A stretch of DNA of 64,000 nucleotides, taken from Pseudomonas fluorescens (GTDB lineage: Bacteria; Pseudomonadota; Gammaproteobacteria; Pseudomonadales; Pseudomonadaceae). Position 1 is the stretch's first letter, and each line of letters opens with the position of its first letter. The position numbers and the translations under genes are program-made. The notes beneath the pieces were generated by a model. It made no database searches. It saw only the letters and a list, made by a program, of their open reading frames with translations, and was not told the origin of the DNA. This document shows, piece after piece, positions 9,325 through 18,596 of the stretch. The stretch is from contig NZ_CABVII010000007.1 of assembly GCF_902497995.1 (NCBI RefSeq), positions 124,001 through 188,000 on the forward strand, given 5' to 3'.

Positions 9325-10509
9325 ATGCGTGAAGTGGTGATCGTCGACAGCGTGCGGACCGGCCTGGCCAAATCCTTTCGCGGCAAGTTCAACATGACCC
9401 GGCCGGACGATATGGCGGCGCATTGTGTCGACGCCTTGTTGACACGCACGGGGATCGATCCGGCCAGCGTCGAGGACTGCATCGTCGGCGCCGGCTCCAA
9501 CGAAGGCGCCCAGGGTTACAACATCGGTCGCAATGTCGCCGTGCTCTCGCGTTTGGGCGTCGGCACCGCCGGCATGACCCTCAACCGCTTCTGTTCTTCG
9601 GGCTTGCAGGCGATCGCCATCGCCGCCAACCAGATCGCCTCGGGGTGCAGCGACATCATCGTCGCCGGTGGTGTCGAGTCCATCAGCCTGACCATGAAAA
9701 GCGTCAACACCGACAACCTGATCAACCCGCTACTCCAAGAGCAGATGCCGGGTATTTACTTCCCGATGGGCCAGACCGCCGAAATCGTCGCCCGTCGTTA
9801 CCACATCAGCCGCGAACAACAGGACCTGTACGCCCTGCAAAGCCAGCAACGTACCGCTCAGGCCCAGGCTGGCGGGTTGTTCGATGATGAAATCGTGCCC
9901 ATGGCGGTGAAGTATCGGGTTGATGACAAGGCCACCGGTCAAGTGCAGATCGTCGACGGCATCGTCGAGCGCGACGACTGCAACCGCCCGGACACCACGC
10001 TGCAAAGCCTGGCCGGGTTGAAACCGGTCTTTGCCGAAGACGGCTCGGTGACCGCCGGCAATTCTTCGCAACTGTCCGATGGCGCCTCCATGACCCTGGT
10101 GATGAGCCTGGAAAAGGCCCTGGAGTTGGGATTGAAGCCCAAAGCCTTCTTTCGCGGCTTTGCCGTGGCCGGGTGTGGACCTGATGAAATGGGCATCGGC
10201 CCGGTGTTTTCGGTGCCCAGGTTGCTCAAGGCGAAGGGCTTGCAGATGGCCGACATCGATCTGTGGGAGCTTAACGAAGCGTTCGCGTCCCAATGCCTGT
10301 ACAGCCGCAATCGGCTGGAGATCGATAACGACAGGTACAACGTCAATGGCGGCTCGATCTCTATTGGCCATCCGTTTGGCATGACCGGATCGCGGCAGGT
10401 CGGGCATCTCGTGCGGGAATTGCAGCGGCGTAGTTTGCGTTACGGCATTGTCACCATGTGCGTGGGCGGGGGGATGGGGGCTACCGGGTTGTTTGAGGCG
10501 GTGCGTTAG
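9325..10509 (+). CDS. Thiolase (acetyl-CoA C-acyltransferase family)
   Basis: 394 residues from MREVVIVDSVRTGLAKSF, with GAGG ahead of the ATG. Thiolase catalytic features are all present: the nucleophilic Cys in NRFCSSGLQAIA near residue 89, GHPFGMTGSRQ with the catalytic His near 348, and the second Cys in CVGGGMGATGLFE near 378. Such enzymes cleave 3-ketoacyl-CoA in beta-oxidation or condense acetyl-CoA; which direction applies here cannot be told. No fadB or hydroxyacyl-CoA dehydrogenase is adjacent, so it stands alone. It follows pap on the same strand with about 100 bases between. Confidence 0.92.
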   Translation: MREVVIVDSVRTGLAKSFRGKFNMTRPDDMAAHCVDALLTRTGIDPASVEDCIVGAGSNEGAQGYNIGRNVAVLSRLGVGTAGMTLNRFCSSGLQAIAIAANQIASGCSDIIVAGGVESISLTMKSVNTDNLINPLLQEQMPGIYFPMGQTAEIVARRYHISREQQDLYALQSQQRTAQAQAGGLFDDEIVPMAVKYRVDDKATGQVQIVDGIVERDDCNRPDTTLQSLAGLKPVFAEDGSVTAGNSSQLSDGASMTLVMSLEKALELGLKPKAFFRGFAVAGCGPDEMGIGPVFSVPRLLKAKGLQMADIDLWELNEAFASQCLYSRNRLEIDNDRYNVNGGSISIGHPFGMTGSRQVGHLVRELQRRSLRYGIVTMCVGGGMGATGLFEAVR

Positions 10510-10537
10510 ATTCGAAATATTTGTTGTCTGATCGACC

Positions 10538-10666
10538 GCTTTCGCGAGCAAGCCCGCTCCCACAGGGATCTGGTGTGCAACACAGATCCAATGTGGAGTC
10601 AGGCTCTCCCTCAGGGATCTGGTGTGCGACAGGGATCCAGTGTGGGAGCGGGCTTGCTCGCGAAGC
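10538..10666. repeat. REP pair with internal duplicated spacer
   Basis: Two inverted REP cores (GCGAGCAAGCCCGCTCCCAC and complement) flank a spacer that itself contains the phrase CAGGGATCTGGTGTGC(A/G)AC twice. It fills the space between the thiolase and the small minus-strand gene. Confidence 0.82.
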
Positions 10667-10678
10667 AGGCGCCGCGGT

Positions 10679-10873
10679 TTATCGGTCCATCCGCAAAAGC
10701 AGCATCCGCTCTATATAAGCCTGAATCTCCAACTCAGCCTTCTCCAGGTTTTCAAACGGCCCCTCCAGGGTGTTTTCCCGGGTGCTGAAGTACAACTCCC
10801 CGTTCACACGGCACATCCGGTCACTGCGAAAGTGGGTGGCGGGGGCGTTGTCCTGGGCGCGCATGCCGTACAT
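10679..10873 (-). CDS. Small conserved Pseudomonas protein (possibly DUF6316)
   Basis: 64 residues beginning MYGMRAQDN; CAGGAG lies just before the ATG at 10873, so the 25-codon upstream extension is rejected. The pattern HFRSDRMCRVNGELYFSTREN followed by GPF and a helix (ENLEKAELEIQAYIERM) resembles small pseudomonad proteins that I associate with DUF6316; the family name is from memory. No signal peptide or membrane segment. Function unknown. It lies divergently from the EamA transporter with about 200 bases between them. Confidence 0.7.
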   Translation of the reverse strand: MYGMRAQDNAPATHFRSDRMCRVNGELYFSTRENTLEGPFENLEKAELEIQAYIERMLLLRMDR

Positions 10874-11083
10874 GGCGATCTCCTGAAGGGTGTTGCCGTT
10901 GAAGGATCCAATGAGCTTATGCACGAACCACTTGCAACGCCTCGCCAACCGATCGACGGCCTATCGCCCATTGAATGTTGCGACCTGCACAGTTTCATTC
11001 GCGGCCAGTGGCCAACTGTCCCTGTGTGCCGAGCGGCTCTGCGCCTAGAATGGCGGTTCTCGCCAATGGGTTTCGGGGTTCGC

Positions 11084-12046
11084 ATGCACATTTCATCGGG
11101 TCGCTGGGTTTATGGTCTGTTCCTGGCCATCTTGACCGCGTTGTTGTGGGGAATCCTGCCGATCAAGCTCAAGCAAGTGCTGCTGGTGATGGATCCGGTG
11201 ACGGTGACCTGGTTTCGTCTGATGGTGTCCGGCGGGTGCCTGTTCATTTTCCTGGCGGCGACCAGGCGCCTGCCCAGTCGCAAGGTTCTCGGCCCGCGCG
11301 GTGGCTGGCTGGTGTTGATGGCGGTGCTCGGTCTGGTGGGCAACTACGTGTTGTACCTGATGGGGTTGAACCTGCTCAGCCCAGGCACCGCGCAGCTGGT
11401 GGTGCAAACGGGGCCGATCATGCTGCTCATTGCCAGCCTGTTTGTGTTCAAGGAGCGGTTCAGCGTGGGGCAGGGGATTGGCCTGCTGGTGCTGCTGGTC
11501 GGTTTCGGGTTGTTTTTCAACGAGCGGCTGGTCGAGTTGCTCACGTCCCTGACTGACTATACGGCCGGCGTCCTGTTGGTGCTGTTGGCCTCCACCGTCT
11601 GGACCTTCTATGCCCTGGGGCAGAAGCAATTGCTGACGGTGTGGAATTCGTTTCAGGTGATGATGGTGATCTACCTGTTTTGCGGGTTGTTGCTGACGCC
11701 GTGGGTGCATCCGCTGGAGGCGCTGCAACTCAGTCCGTTGCAAGGCTGGCTGCTGCTGGCGTGTTGCATGAACACCCTGATCGCCTATGGCGCGTTTGCC
11801 GAGGCGTTGGCGCATTGGGAAGCTTCGCGAGTGAGTGCCACCCTGGCGATCACGCCGTTGGTGACCTTTGCTGCGGTGGCTGTGGCGGCGTGGTTGTGGC
11901 CGGAGTATGTGCATGCCGAGACGATCAATGGCTTGGGGTATGGCGGGGCGGTGCTGGTGGTGCTGGGGTCGGCGCTGGTGGCGTTGGGGCCTTCGCTGAT
12001 GGCCGGGATCAGGGCGCGGCGGATGCGGATGGCGATCGGTCGTTAG
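11084..12046 (+). CDS. EamA/DMT-family inner-membrane transporter
   Basis: About 320 residues. Ten hydrophobic helices in two repeats of five can be followed (YGLFLAILTALLWGILPIK at the start, then WLVLMAVLGLVGNYVLYLMG and others), the drug/metabolite transporter fold. An early Trp-Gly-x-x-Pro motif is typical of EamA proteins. Substrate unknown; relatives export amino acids or metabolites. The start is uncertain: ATG at 11084 (MHISSGRW) or ATG at 11066; neither has a strong ribosome site. The open frame continues far upstream without coding character. Confidence 0.85.
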   Translation: MHISSGRWVYGLFLAILTALLWGILPIKLKQVLLVMDPVTVTWFRLMVSGGCLFIFLAATRRLPSRKVLGPRGGWLVLMAVLGLVGNYVLYLMGLNLLSPGTAQLVVQTGPIMLLIASLFVFKERFSVGQGIGLLVLLVGFGLFFNERLVELLTSLTDYTAGVLLVLLASTVWTFYALGQKQLLTVWNSFQVMMVIYLFCGLLLTPWVHPLEALQLSPLQGWLLLACCMNTLIAYGAFAEALAHWEASRVSATLAITPLVTFAAVAVAAWLWPEYVHAETINGLGYGGAVLVVLGSALVALGPSLMAGIRARRMRMAIGR

Positions 12047-12060
12047 ACCGCGTTATCGTT

Positions 12061-12155
12061 CATCGCGGGCAAGCCTCGCTCCTACGGGTTTTGCGTCGCT
12101 CACAACATTCAGGATCGACACATGACCTGTAGGAGCGAGGCTTGCCCGCGAAGGC
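12061..12155. repeat. Inverted REP pair
   Basis: Inverted 'AGGAGCGAGGCTTGCCCGCG' cores, placed between the convergent ends of the EamA gene and fumC. Confidence 0.88.
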
Positions 12156-12177
12156 TGACTGCCAGGCGCTACATGGC

Positions 12178-13572
12178 TCAGCCCTTGGCCCCGGCCTCCA
12201 GCATATTCTCCGGTCTTACCCAGGCATCAAACTCCTCATCGGTCAGATACCCCAACTGCAACGCCGCTTCCCGCAAGGTCAGCCCTTCGCCATAAGCCTT
12301 CTTGGCAATCTCCGCCGATTTGTCATAACCGATGTGCGGATTCAGCGCCGTCACCAGCATCAGTCCACGTTCCAGATGCTCCGCCATTTTCGCCGCATCC
12401 GGCTCCAGGCCAGCGATGCAATGCTGCTGGAAGTTGCTGCAACCATCGCCCAGCAGCCTGATCGATTGCAGCAGGTTGTGGATGATCACCGGTTTGAACA
12501 CGTTCAGTTGCAGGTGGCCCTGGCTCGCCGCGAAACCGATGGCGACGTCGTTGCCCAAGACCTGGCAAGCCAACATTGACAGCGCTTCGCACTGGGTCGG
12601 ATTGACCTTGCCAGGCATGATCGAACTGCCCGGTTCGTTGGCCGGCAGTTTCACCTCGGCAAAACCGGCACGCGGTCCGGAACCCAGCAAGCGCAGGTCG
12701 TTGGCGATTTTCATCAGGGTGACGGCGAGGGTTTTCAGCGCGCCGGACAGGGTGGTCAGGGGTTCATGACCGGCCAGTGCGGCAAATTTGTTCGGTGCGG
12801 TGACAAACGGCAGGCCGGAGAGGGCGGCCAGTTCGGCGGCGATCGCTTCGCCAAACCCGTGGGGCGAGTTCAAGCCGGTACCGACGGCGGTTCCGCCCTG
12901 GGCCAGTTCGCAGACGGCCGGCAGCGCGCTGCGGATCGCCCGTTCGGCATAATCCAGTTGCGCGATGAACGCCGACAGTTCCTGGCCGAAGGTAATGGGG
13001 GTAGCGTCCATCATGTGGGTGCGGCCGGTCTTGACCAGCTTCATGTGCCGCACGGATAACTCGGCCAACCCACCGGACAGTTCGCTGATCGCCGGCAGCA
13101 AATGCCGTTGCACGGCCTGGGCCGCGGCGATGTGCATCGCAGTGGGGAAGCAGTCGTTGGAACTCTGGGAGCGATTGACGTGATCGTTGGGGTGCACCGG
13201 GGTCTTGCCGCCGCGCGGGTTGCCGGCCAGTTCATTGGCACGACCGGCGATCACTTCATTGACGTTCATGTTGCTCTGGGTGCCGCTGCCGGTCTGCCAG
13301 ACCACCAGCGGAAACTGGTCGTCGTGACTGCCGTCGAGCACTTCGTCGGCGGCCTGTTCGATCAGCCGGGCGATGTCGGCGGGCAGGTCACCGTTACGGT
13401 CATTGACCCGCGCCGCGGCTTTCTTGATCAGCGCCAACGCATGCAGCACCGCCAGCGGCATGCGTTCGTTGCCAATGGCGAAATTAACCAGCGAGCGTTG
13501 CGTCTGAGCGCCCCAGTAGGCTTCATCCGGGACTTCAACCTGGCCAAGGCTGTCGGTTTCGATACGGCTCAT
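12178..13572 (-). CDS. fumC: Class II fumarate hydratase
   Basis: 464 residues from [15 protein letters not shown] with AGGAG upstream; the 17-codon longer frame is rejected. Family landmarks: [32 protein letters not shown] with catalytic residues, [11 protein letters not shown], and the signature [15 protein letters not shown] near residue 315 on the mobile catalytic loop. It interconverts fumarate and malate in the TCA cycle and needs no iron-sulfur cluster, so it works under iron limitation or oxidative stress. Transcribed alone; divergent from the DUF2059 gene. Confidence 0.96.
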   Translation of the reverse strand: MSRIETDSLGQVEVPDEAYWGAQTQRSLVNFAIGNERMPLAVLHALALIKKAAARVNDRNGDLPADIARLIEQAADEVLDGSHDDQFPLVVWQTGSGTQSNMNVNEVIAGRANELAGNPRGGKTPVHPNDHVNRSQSSNDCFPTAMHIAAAQAVQRHLLPAISELSGGLAELSVRHMKLVKTGRTHMMDATPITFGQELSAFIAQLDYAERAIRSALPAVCELAQGGTAVGTGLNSPHGFGEAIAAELAALSGLPFVTAPNKFAALAGHEPLTTLSGALKTLAVTLMKIANDLRLLGSGPRAGFAEVKLPANEPGSSIMPGKVNPTQCEALSMLACQVLGNDVAIGFAASQGHLQLNVFKPVIIHNLLQSIRLLGDGCSNFQQHCIAGLEPDAAKMAEHLERGLMLVTALNPHIGYDKSAEIAKKAYGEGLTLREAALQLGYLTDEEFDAWVRPENMLEAGAKG

Positions 13573-13764
13573 CGTGCACACTCCTGTTGGTCTGATAGCG
13601 CAGTTTAGGCCGTGATCTGTCACTGTGGTTCCATCAGTCTGGAATTTGACCGTTCACCCCCTCTAAATCAGGCCCCGCAAGGCTTGGGGTTGAGCCACAC
13701 GGTTTTTTAGGCGCAGAATGGTCGCCCTTGGGGTTTTACCTCGCCTGCTAGAAAAGGAAACTCG

Positions 13765-14286
13765 ATGACTCGTCTTCGTGCCATCTGTACCGCGGTTGCA
13801 CTGGTTTGCGCCAGCGGCCCTGTTTTTGCCGATACCGCCAGCCACAACGCCAGTGCCGAGGCTTTCCTGACCCTGGCGCACGCTGACAAATTGGGCACTC
13901 CGGTGTACATGCAAGTGCAGCAAATGTTCGCTCAGCGCTTTGAACAGACCAAAGCCCCCGAGTCGAAAAAAGCCCTGCTGGAAACCTACCAGGCCAAGGC
14001 CAACGCCGCTCTGGACCAAGCCATCGGCTGGAACAAGCTGAAGCCGGACATGGTCAAGCTCTACACCACTAACTTCAGCGAATCCGAGCTCAAGGACCTG
14101 GTTGCGTTCTACCAGTCGCCACTGGGCAAGAAAGTCCTGGAAAAAATGCCGCAGCTGACCCAGCAATCCGCCCAGATGACCCAGGCCAAGCTGGAAAGCG
14201 CAGTGCCTGTAGTCAACAAACTGCTGGCCGACATGACTGCCGAGCTGGAGCCTAAAGGCGCCGCTCCAGCCAAGAAAAAGCCGTAA
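13765..14286 (+). CDS. DUF2059 periplasmic protein
   Basis: 173 residues with a Sec signal peptide (MTRLRAICTAVALVCASGPVFA, cleavage after residue 22). The mature part contains the DUF2059 pattern: helices ending in YTTNFSESELKDLVAFYQSPLGKKVLEKMP. A lysine-rich tail (AAPAKKKP) ends the protein. The function of DUF2059 is unknown. GAAAAGGAAA precedes the ATG. The bolA-like gene follows 12 bases later, so the two are probably cotranscribed. Confidence 0.9.
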   Translation: MTRLRAICTAVALVCASGPVFADTASHNASAEAFLTLAHADKLGTPVYMQVQQMFAQRFEQTKAPESKKALLETYQAKANAALDQAIGWNKLKPDMVKLYTTNFSESELKDLVAFYQSPLGKKVLEKMPQLTQQSAQMTQAKLESAVPVVNKLLADMTAELEPKGAAPAKKKP

Positions 14287-14298
14287 GCGGAGTTCGGT

Positions 14299-14598
14299 AT
14301 GACCATGCAACAACGCATCGAATCGACGCTGGGCCTGTTACAGCCCGAGCATCTGCAAGTGCTGGATGAAAGCCACATGCACAGCCGTGGGTTACAGACT
14401 CACTTCAAGGCTGTGGTGGTCAGCGCGCAGTTCGAAGGGCTCAATCGCGTCAAGCGTCACCAGAAAGTCTACGGCACGCTCGGCGAGCTGATGGGCGAGT
14501 TCCATGCGTTGGCGCTGCATACCTACACGCCAGAGGAATGGACCCGGATCGACGCGGCCCCGGCCTCGCCGACCTGTGCTGGCGGCAGCAAATCCTGA
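14299..14598 (+). CDS. BolA-family protein
   Basis: 99 residues with the BolA fold: an N-terminal helix (MQQRIESTLGLLQPEHLQVL), the ESHMHSRG loop, then VVSAQFEGLNRVKRHQKVYGTLGELM, whose RHQ(K/R)VY motif is diagnostic. BolA proteins partner with monothiol glutaredoxins in iron-sulfur handling and can affect transcription and cell shape. Twelve bases separate it from the DUF2059 gene. A REP pair and a strong terminator follow. Confidence 0.92.
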   Translation: MTMQQRIESTLGLLQPEHLQVLDESHMHSRGLQTHFKAVVVSAQFEGLNRVKRHQKVYGTLGELMGEFHALALHTYTPEEWTRIDAAPASPTCAGGSKS

Positions 14599-14608
14599 TA
14601 CACCCTCC

Positions 14609-14700
14609 CTGTAGGAGCCAGGCTTGCCGGCGAAGAACGATTATGCGGTACAGCAGTTGCACCGCAGCGCCTGGTTCGCCGGCAAGCCTGGCTCCTACAG
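14609..14700. repeat. Inverted REP pair (GCCAGGCTTGCCGG type)
   Basis: Long inverted repeat with CTGTAGGAGCCAGGCTTGCC on the left and its complement on the right, a different REP subtype from most in this window. It lies between bolA and its terminator. Confidence 0.87.
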
Positions 14701-14729
14701 CGATGGTGTTATTTTTGCTAGAATCCGCA

Positions 14730-14758
14730 ACGCGCCGCTCACCCGGCGCGTTTTTTTT
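14730..14758 (+). terminator. Rho-independent terminator upstream of trhO
   Basis: GCGCCG stem with a 5-base loop (CTCAC) followed by eight T residues. It most likely ends the DUF2059-bolA transcript. A TAGAAT hexamer sits directly before the hairpin (14719-14724), so if that is a promoter the hairpin would lie in the trhO leader. Confidence 0.85.
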
Positions 14759-14805
14759 CGCATCCGGTTCACCCCTTACGAGGGTAGCCACCTGGAGAAT
14801 CACCC

Positions 14806-15747
14806 ATGACACAACAGATTGTCGTGGCGGCACTGTATAAGTTCGTCACCCTGGAAGATTACGTCGCCCTGCGCGAGCCCCTGCTGCAAGCGATGGTCGA
14901 CAACGGCATCAAAGGCACACTGCTGATCGCCGAAGAAGGTATCAACGGCACCGTGTCCGGTAGCCGCGAAGGCATCGACGGGCTGATGGCCTGGCTCAAG
15001 AACGACCCGCGCATGGACGACATCGACCACAAAGAGTCGTACTGCGACGACCAGCCGTTCTATCGCACCAAGGTCAAACTCAAGAAAGAAATCGTCACCC
15101 TCGGCGTCGAAGGCGTGGACCCGAACAAAAAGGTCGGCACTTACGTCGATCCGGAGAACTGGAACGCGCTGATCAGCGATCCCGAAGTGCTGTTGATCGA
15201 CACCCGCAATGACTACGAAGTCTCGATCGGCACTTTCGAAGGCGCCATCGACCCGAAGACCACCAGTTTTCGCGAATTCCCCGACTACATCAAAGCCCAT
15301 TTCGACCCGGCCGTGCACAAGAAAGTCGCGATGTTCTGCACTGGCGGCATTCGTTGTGAAAAGGCGTCGAGCTATATGCTCAGCCAGGGTTTCGACGAGG
15401 TTTATCACCTCAAGGGCGGCATCCTGAAGTACCTGGAAGAGGTACCGCAGGAAGAAACCAAATGGCAGGGGGACTGCTTCGTGTTCGATAACCGCGTGAC
15501 CGTTCGTCACGACCTCAGCGAAGGCGACTACGATCAATGTCATGCCTGTCGCACACCGATCAGCGTCGAAGACCGCACATCCGAGCACTACGTGGCCGGC
15601 ATCAGTTGCCCGCATTGCTGGGATAAGCTGAGCGAGAAGACCCGTCGCAGTGCCATTGACCGGCAAAAGCAGATCGAATTGGCCAAGGCGCGCAACCTGC
15701 CTCACCCGATCGGCTACAACTATAAGCAAACCCCTTCCGAGGCCTGA
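14806..15747 (+). CDS. trhO: tRNA uridine(34) hydroxylase (rhodanese family)
   Basis: 313 residues, the usual length of the YceA/TrhO family. The N-terminal part ([19 protein letters not shown], then [16 protein letters not shown]) is the family-specific domain. A rhodanese domain follows ([19 protein letters not shown]) with the active cysteine in [14 protein letters not shown] near residue 177. A C-terminal zinc-like Cys cluster ([18 protein letters not shown]) is present. The enzyme hydroxylates U34 of tRNA, a step toward cmo5U/mo5U wobble modification. GTAGCCACCTGGAG lies before the start. The DsbA-fold gene begins 3 bases after its stop. Confidence 0.95.
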   Translation: MTQQIVVAALYKFVTLEDYVALREPLLQAMVDNGIKGTLLIAEEGINGTVSGSREGIDGLMAWLKNDPRMDDIDHKESYCDDQPFYRTKVKLKKEIVTLGVEGVDPNKKVGTYVDPENWNALISDPEVLLIDTRNDYEVSIGTFEGAIDPKTTSFREFPDYIKAHFDPAVHKKVAMFCTGGIRCEKASSYMLSQGFDEVYHLKGGILKYLEEVPQEETKWQGDCFVFDNRVTVRHDLSEGDYDQCHACRTPISVEDRTSEHYVAGISCPHCWDKLSEKTRRSAIDRQKQIELAKARNLPHPIGYNYKQTPSEA

Positions 15748-15750
15748 ACC

Positions 15751-16389
15751 ATGTCTGCGCAACGCCTGCTCTATGTGATGGACCCGATGTGTTCCTGGTG
15801 CTGGGGCTTTGCCCCGGTGGCCAACGCGCTGGTCGAGCAGGCGCACGCAGCGGGGGTGGAGGTGCACCTGGTGGTCGGCGGTTTGCGCACCGGCAGTGGC
15901 GCGGCGCTGGAACCGACGACCCGGCGCTATATCCTTGAACACTGGCAGGCGGTGACCGAAGCCACCGGCCAGCCGTTCAAGCAGGAAGGCGCGTTGCCCG
16001 AGGGCTTTGTCTACGACACAGAGCCTGCGTGTCGGGCACTGGTGACGGCGCGCAGCCTGGCGCCGGATTGCGCGTGGAAGCTGCTCGGGCTGATTCAGCA
16101 CGCGTTCTACGCGCAAGGGCGCGATGTCACGCATGCCAGCGTGCTGGTGGAACTGGCGGAGCAAGCCGGTCTGCCGCGCATCGAGTTCGCCGCCGCGTTC
16201 GATCGTGCGGATCAGCATGCCGCTACGGCGGCCGATTTCACCTGGGTCCAGGACCTGGGCATCGCCGGTTTCCCGACCTTGCTGGCCGAGCGTAATGGTC
16301 AGTTGGCGCTGTTGACCAATGGCTATCAGCCGCTGGAGGTGTTGTCCCCGCTGCTCGGTCGCTGGCTGGAGCGTGCTGCCTGTGCATGA
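15751..16389 (+). CDS. Cytoplasmic DsbA-family thiol oxidoreductase
   Basis: 212 residues. A thioredoxin-fold CxxC motif (MDPMCSWCWGF, Cys14 and Cys17) opens the protein and a cis-Pro loop appears as GIAGFPTLL near residue 175, with the helical insert typical of DsbA/FrnE relatives between them. There is no signal peptide, so it should act in the cytoplasm. It sits 3 bases after trhO and overlaps the next gene by 8 bases, so trhO, this gene and the ABC exporter form one operon. The substrate is unknown. Confidence 0.88.
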   Translation: MSAQRLLYVMDPMCSWCWGFAPVANALVEQAHAAGVEVHLVVGGLRTGSGAALEPTTRRYILEHWQAVTEATGQPFKQEGALPEGFVYDTEPACRALVTARSLAPDCAWKLLGLIQHAFYAQGRDVTHASVLVELAEQAGLPRIEFAAAFDRADQHAATAADFTWVQDLGIAGFPTLLAERNGQLALLTNGYQPLEVLSPLLGRWLERAACA

Positions 16390-18199
16390 CCTGCCCGATG
16401 ACGCGCCAGTCCCCAAGCGCGTCGATCGTCTGAGCTGGGCGGAAATCCGGCGTCTGGCCCTTCAGCATAAAAAGTCATTGTGGATCGCCAACGGCGTGGC
16501 TGTACTGGCGACCCTGTGCAGCGTACCCATCCCCTTGCTTCTGCCGCTGCTGGTGGACGAAGTGTTGCTGGGGCACGGCGACACCGCGCTGAAAATCATG
16601 AACCACGCGCTGCCCGAAGTCTGGCAGAAAGCCGCGGGCTATATAGGTCTGATGTTATTGGTGACCTTGGGCCTGCGTTGCGCTGCGCTGCTGTTCAACG
16701 TGGTGCAGGCGAAGTTGTTCGCAGCGCTGGCCAAGGACATCGTGTATCGCATACGTGTACGCCTGATCGAGCGACTCAAACGCATCTCGCTGGGTGAATA
16801 CGAAAGCCTGGGCAGCGGCACGGTGACCACGCACCTGGTCACCGACCTGGACACACTGGACAAGTTTGTCGGCGAAACCCTCAGTCGTTTCCTCGTGGCC
16901 ATGCTGACCCTGGTCGGTACCGCCGGCATTCTGATGTGGATGCACTGGAAACTGGCGCTGTTGATCCTGCTGTTCAATCCGCTGGTGATCTATGCCACGG
17001 TGCAGTTGGGCAAGCGGGTCAAGCACCTGAAGAAACTCGAGAACGACAGCACCTCGCGTTTCACCCAGGCGCTGACCGAAACCCTCGATTCGATTCAGGA
17101 AGTGCGCGCGGGTAACCGTCAGGGCTTTTTCCTTGGGCGCCTCGGCCAACGGGCTCGTGAAGTACGCGACTACGCGGTGAGCTCGCAGTGGAAAACCGAT
17201 GCGTCGAACCGTGCCAGCGGCTTGCTGTTTCAGTTCGGTATCGATATTTTTCGTGCCGCCGCCATGCTTACCGTACTGTTTTCCGACCTCTCCATCGGGC
17301 AGATGCTGGCGGTGTTCAGCTACCTGTGGTTCATGATCGGTCCGGTGGAACAACTGCTGAACCTGCAATACGCCTTTTACGCTGCCGGTGGCGCGCTGTC
17401 GCGGATCAACGAGTTGCTGGCCCGGGCCGACGAGCCTGAATATCCGGGGGGTGTCGACCCGTTCAACGGTCGCGAAACCGTCGGCATCGAAGTCCAGGGA
17501 TTGAGTTTCGGCTACGGCGACGAGCTGGTGCTGAATCAGATGAACCTGTCGATCGCCCCCGGTGAAAAGGTCGCGATTGTCGGCGCCAGCGGTGGCGGTA
17601 AAAGCACCCTGGTGCAGTTGCTGCTGGGCCTGTACACGCCGCTTGCCGGGACCATCCGCTTCGGCGGTTCGACCCAGCAGGAGATCGGCCTGGAAACCGT
17701 GCGGGAAAATGTCGCCGTGGTCCTGCAACATCCAGCGCTGTTCAACGACACCGTGCGCGCCAACCTGACCATGGGTCGCGAACGTAGCGACGAGGCGTGC
17801 TGGCAGGCGCTGGAAATTGCGCAGCTGCACGCCACGGTTCGTGAATTGCCCAATGGCCTGGACAGTATCGTCGGCCGTTCCGGCGTGCGCTTGTCCGGCG
17901 GACAGCGTCAACGCCTGGCGATTGCGCGGATGGTGCTGGCCGAGCCCAAGGTGGTGATCCTCGACGAGGCCACCTCCGCCCTGGATGCAGCCACCGAATA
18001 TAACCTGCACCAGGCATTGGCGCGGTTCCTGAGCAATCGCACCACCTTGATCATTGCGCACCGGTTGTCCGCGGTGAAACAGGCGGACCGGGTGCTGGTG
18101 TTCGACGGCGGGCAAATTGCCGAGGATGGCGACCATCAGCAATTGATTGCCGATGGTGGGTTGTACGCCAAGTTGTATGGGCATTTGCAGCAGATGTAG
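16382..18199 (+). CDS. ABC exporter, fused permease and ATPase
   Basis: About 605 residues from a GTG at 16382, inside the end of the preceding gene and behind GGAG; an ATG at 16319 would overlap far more. The N-terminal half has six transmembrane helices (IANGVAVLATLCSVPIPLLLPLL, GYIGLMLLVTLGL and others). The nucleotide-binding domain has Walker A GASGGGKST near residue 400, signature LSGGQRQR near 504 and Walker B VVILDEATSALD near 526. It works as a homodimeric exporter of the MsbA/HlyB class; the substrate is unknown. The stop lies one base from the stop of the convergent toxin remnant. Confidence 0.92.
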   Translation: MHDLPDDAPVPKRVDRLSWAEIRRLALQHKKSLWIANGVAVLATLCSVPIPLLLPLLVDEVLLGHGDTALKIMNHALPEVWQKAAGYIGLMLLVTLGLRCAALLFNVVQAKLFAALAKDIVYRIRVRLIERLKRISLGEYESLGSGTVTTHLVTDLDTLDKFVGETLSRFLVAMLTLVGTAGILMWMHWKLALLILLFNPLVIYATVQLGKRVKHLKKLENDSTSRFTQALTETLDSIQEVRAGNRQGFFLGRLGQRAREVRDYAVSSQWKTDASNRASGLLFQFGIDIFRAAAMLTVLFSDLSIGQMLAVFSYLWFMIGPVEQLLNLQYAFYAAGGALSRINELLARADEPEYPGGVDPFNGRETVGIEVQGLSFGYGDELVLNQMNLSIAPGEKVAIVGASGGGKSTLVQLLLGLYTPLAGTIRFGGSTQQEIGLETVRENVAVVLQHPALFNDTVRANLTMGRERSDEACWQALEIAQLHATVRELPNGLDSIVGRSGVRLSGGQRQRLAIARMVLAEPKVVILDEATSALDAATEYNLHQALARFLSNRTTLIIAHRLSAVKQADRVLVFDGGQIAEDGDHQQLIADGGLYAKLYGHLQQM

Positions 18200-18200
18200 A

Positions 18201-18596
18201 TCAGTTCCAGAGCACCTTGAGCGCGTCTCTTCCGCCATCATGTCCGAATTGTTGCATGACCACTGAGCACGACTCACAGGGCCGCATGGTCGTCACTATG
18301 TCGATGGAGCGGATTTGCGTCGGGTCGGGATACTTCTCACGAATAACCCTGATTAATTTGCTTTCGCTGTCCAGCGAGGTTGGCCGGGTTGCATCTATTG
18401 GTTTATAGGTTTTGATATCTTTGATAGTGAGGGGGACGGCCAATATCTTTCCCTCTGGCGTGACATTGAGGTTCGTTTTCGGGAAAGTCTGATTGAAGTC
18501 GATGTTGAAGTACGTTGCATTACCCTGCCGTACCTGATTGGCACCCAAGCTCCGAAACAACGGCAAATAGGGTGCTGCCCTGAGCCCCGGAAACAC
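18201..18596 (-). pseudogene. Frame-shifted C-terminal deaminase toxin domain
   Basis: This open frame is the missing end of the large toxin gene upstream, displaced by a net +1 shift (one extra base or two lost) near 18560-18600. It carries hallmarks of the BURPS668_1122-type (Toxin-deaminase) nucleic-acid deaminases: SLDSESKLIRVI, where Asp is a zinc ligand and Glu the catalytic residue, then TMRPCESCSVVMQQFG with the second zinc pair. The matching VSVSG motif lies in the other frame just before the break. A GTG at 18596 could start it but has no ribosome site. The stop is 1 base from the ABC exporter stop, leaving no room for an immunity gene. It is read as the severed warhead of a pseudogene; sequencing error is the alternative. 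Confidence 0.75.

Noticed and set aside
18201..18596. Independent small deaminase gene starting at GTG 18596
   Set aside because: No ribosome site, and the preceding VSVSG motif needed by the fold lies in the upstream frame, so it is better explained as the severed end of the large toxin.
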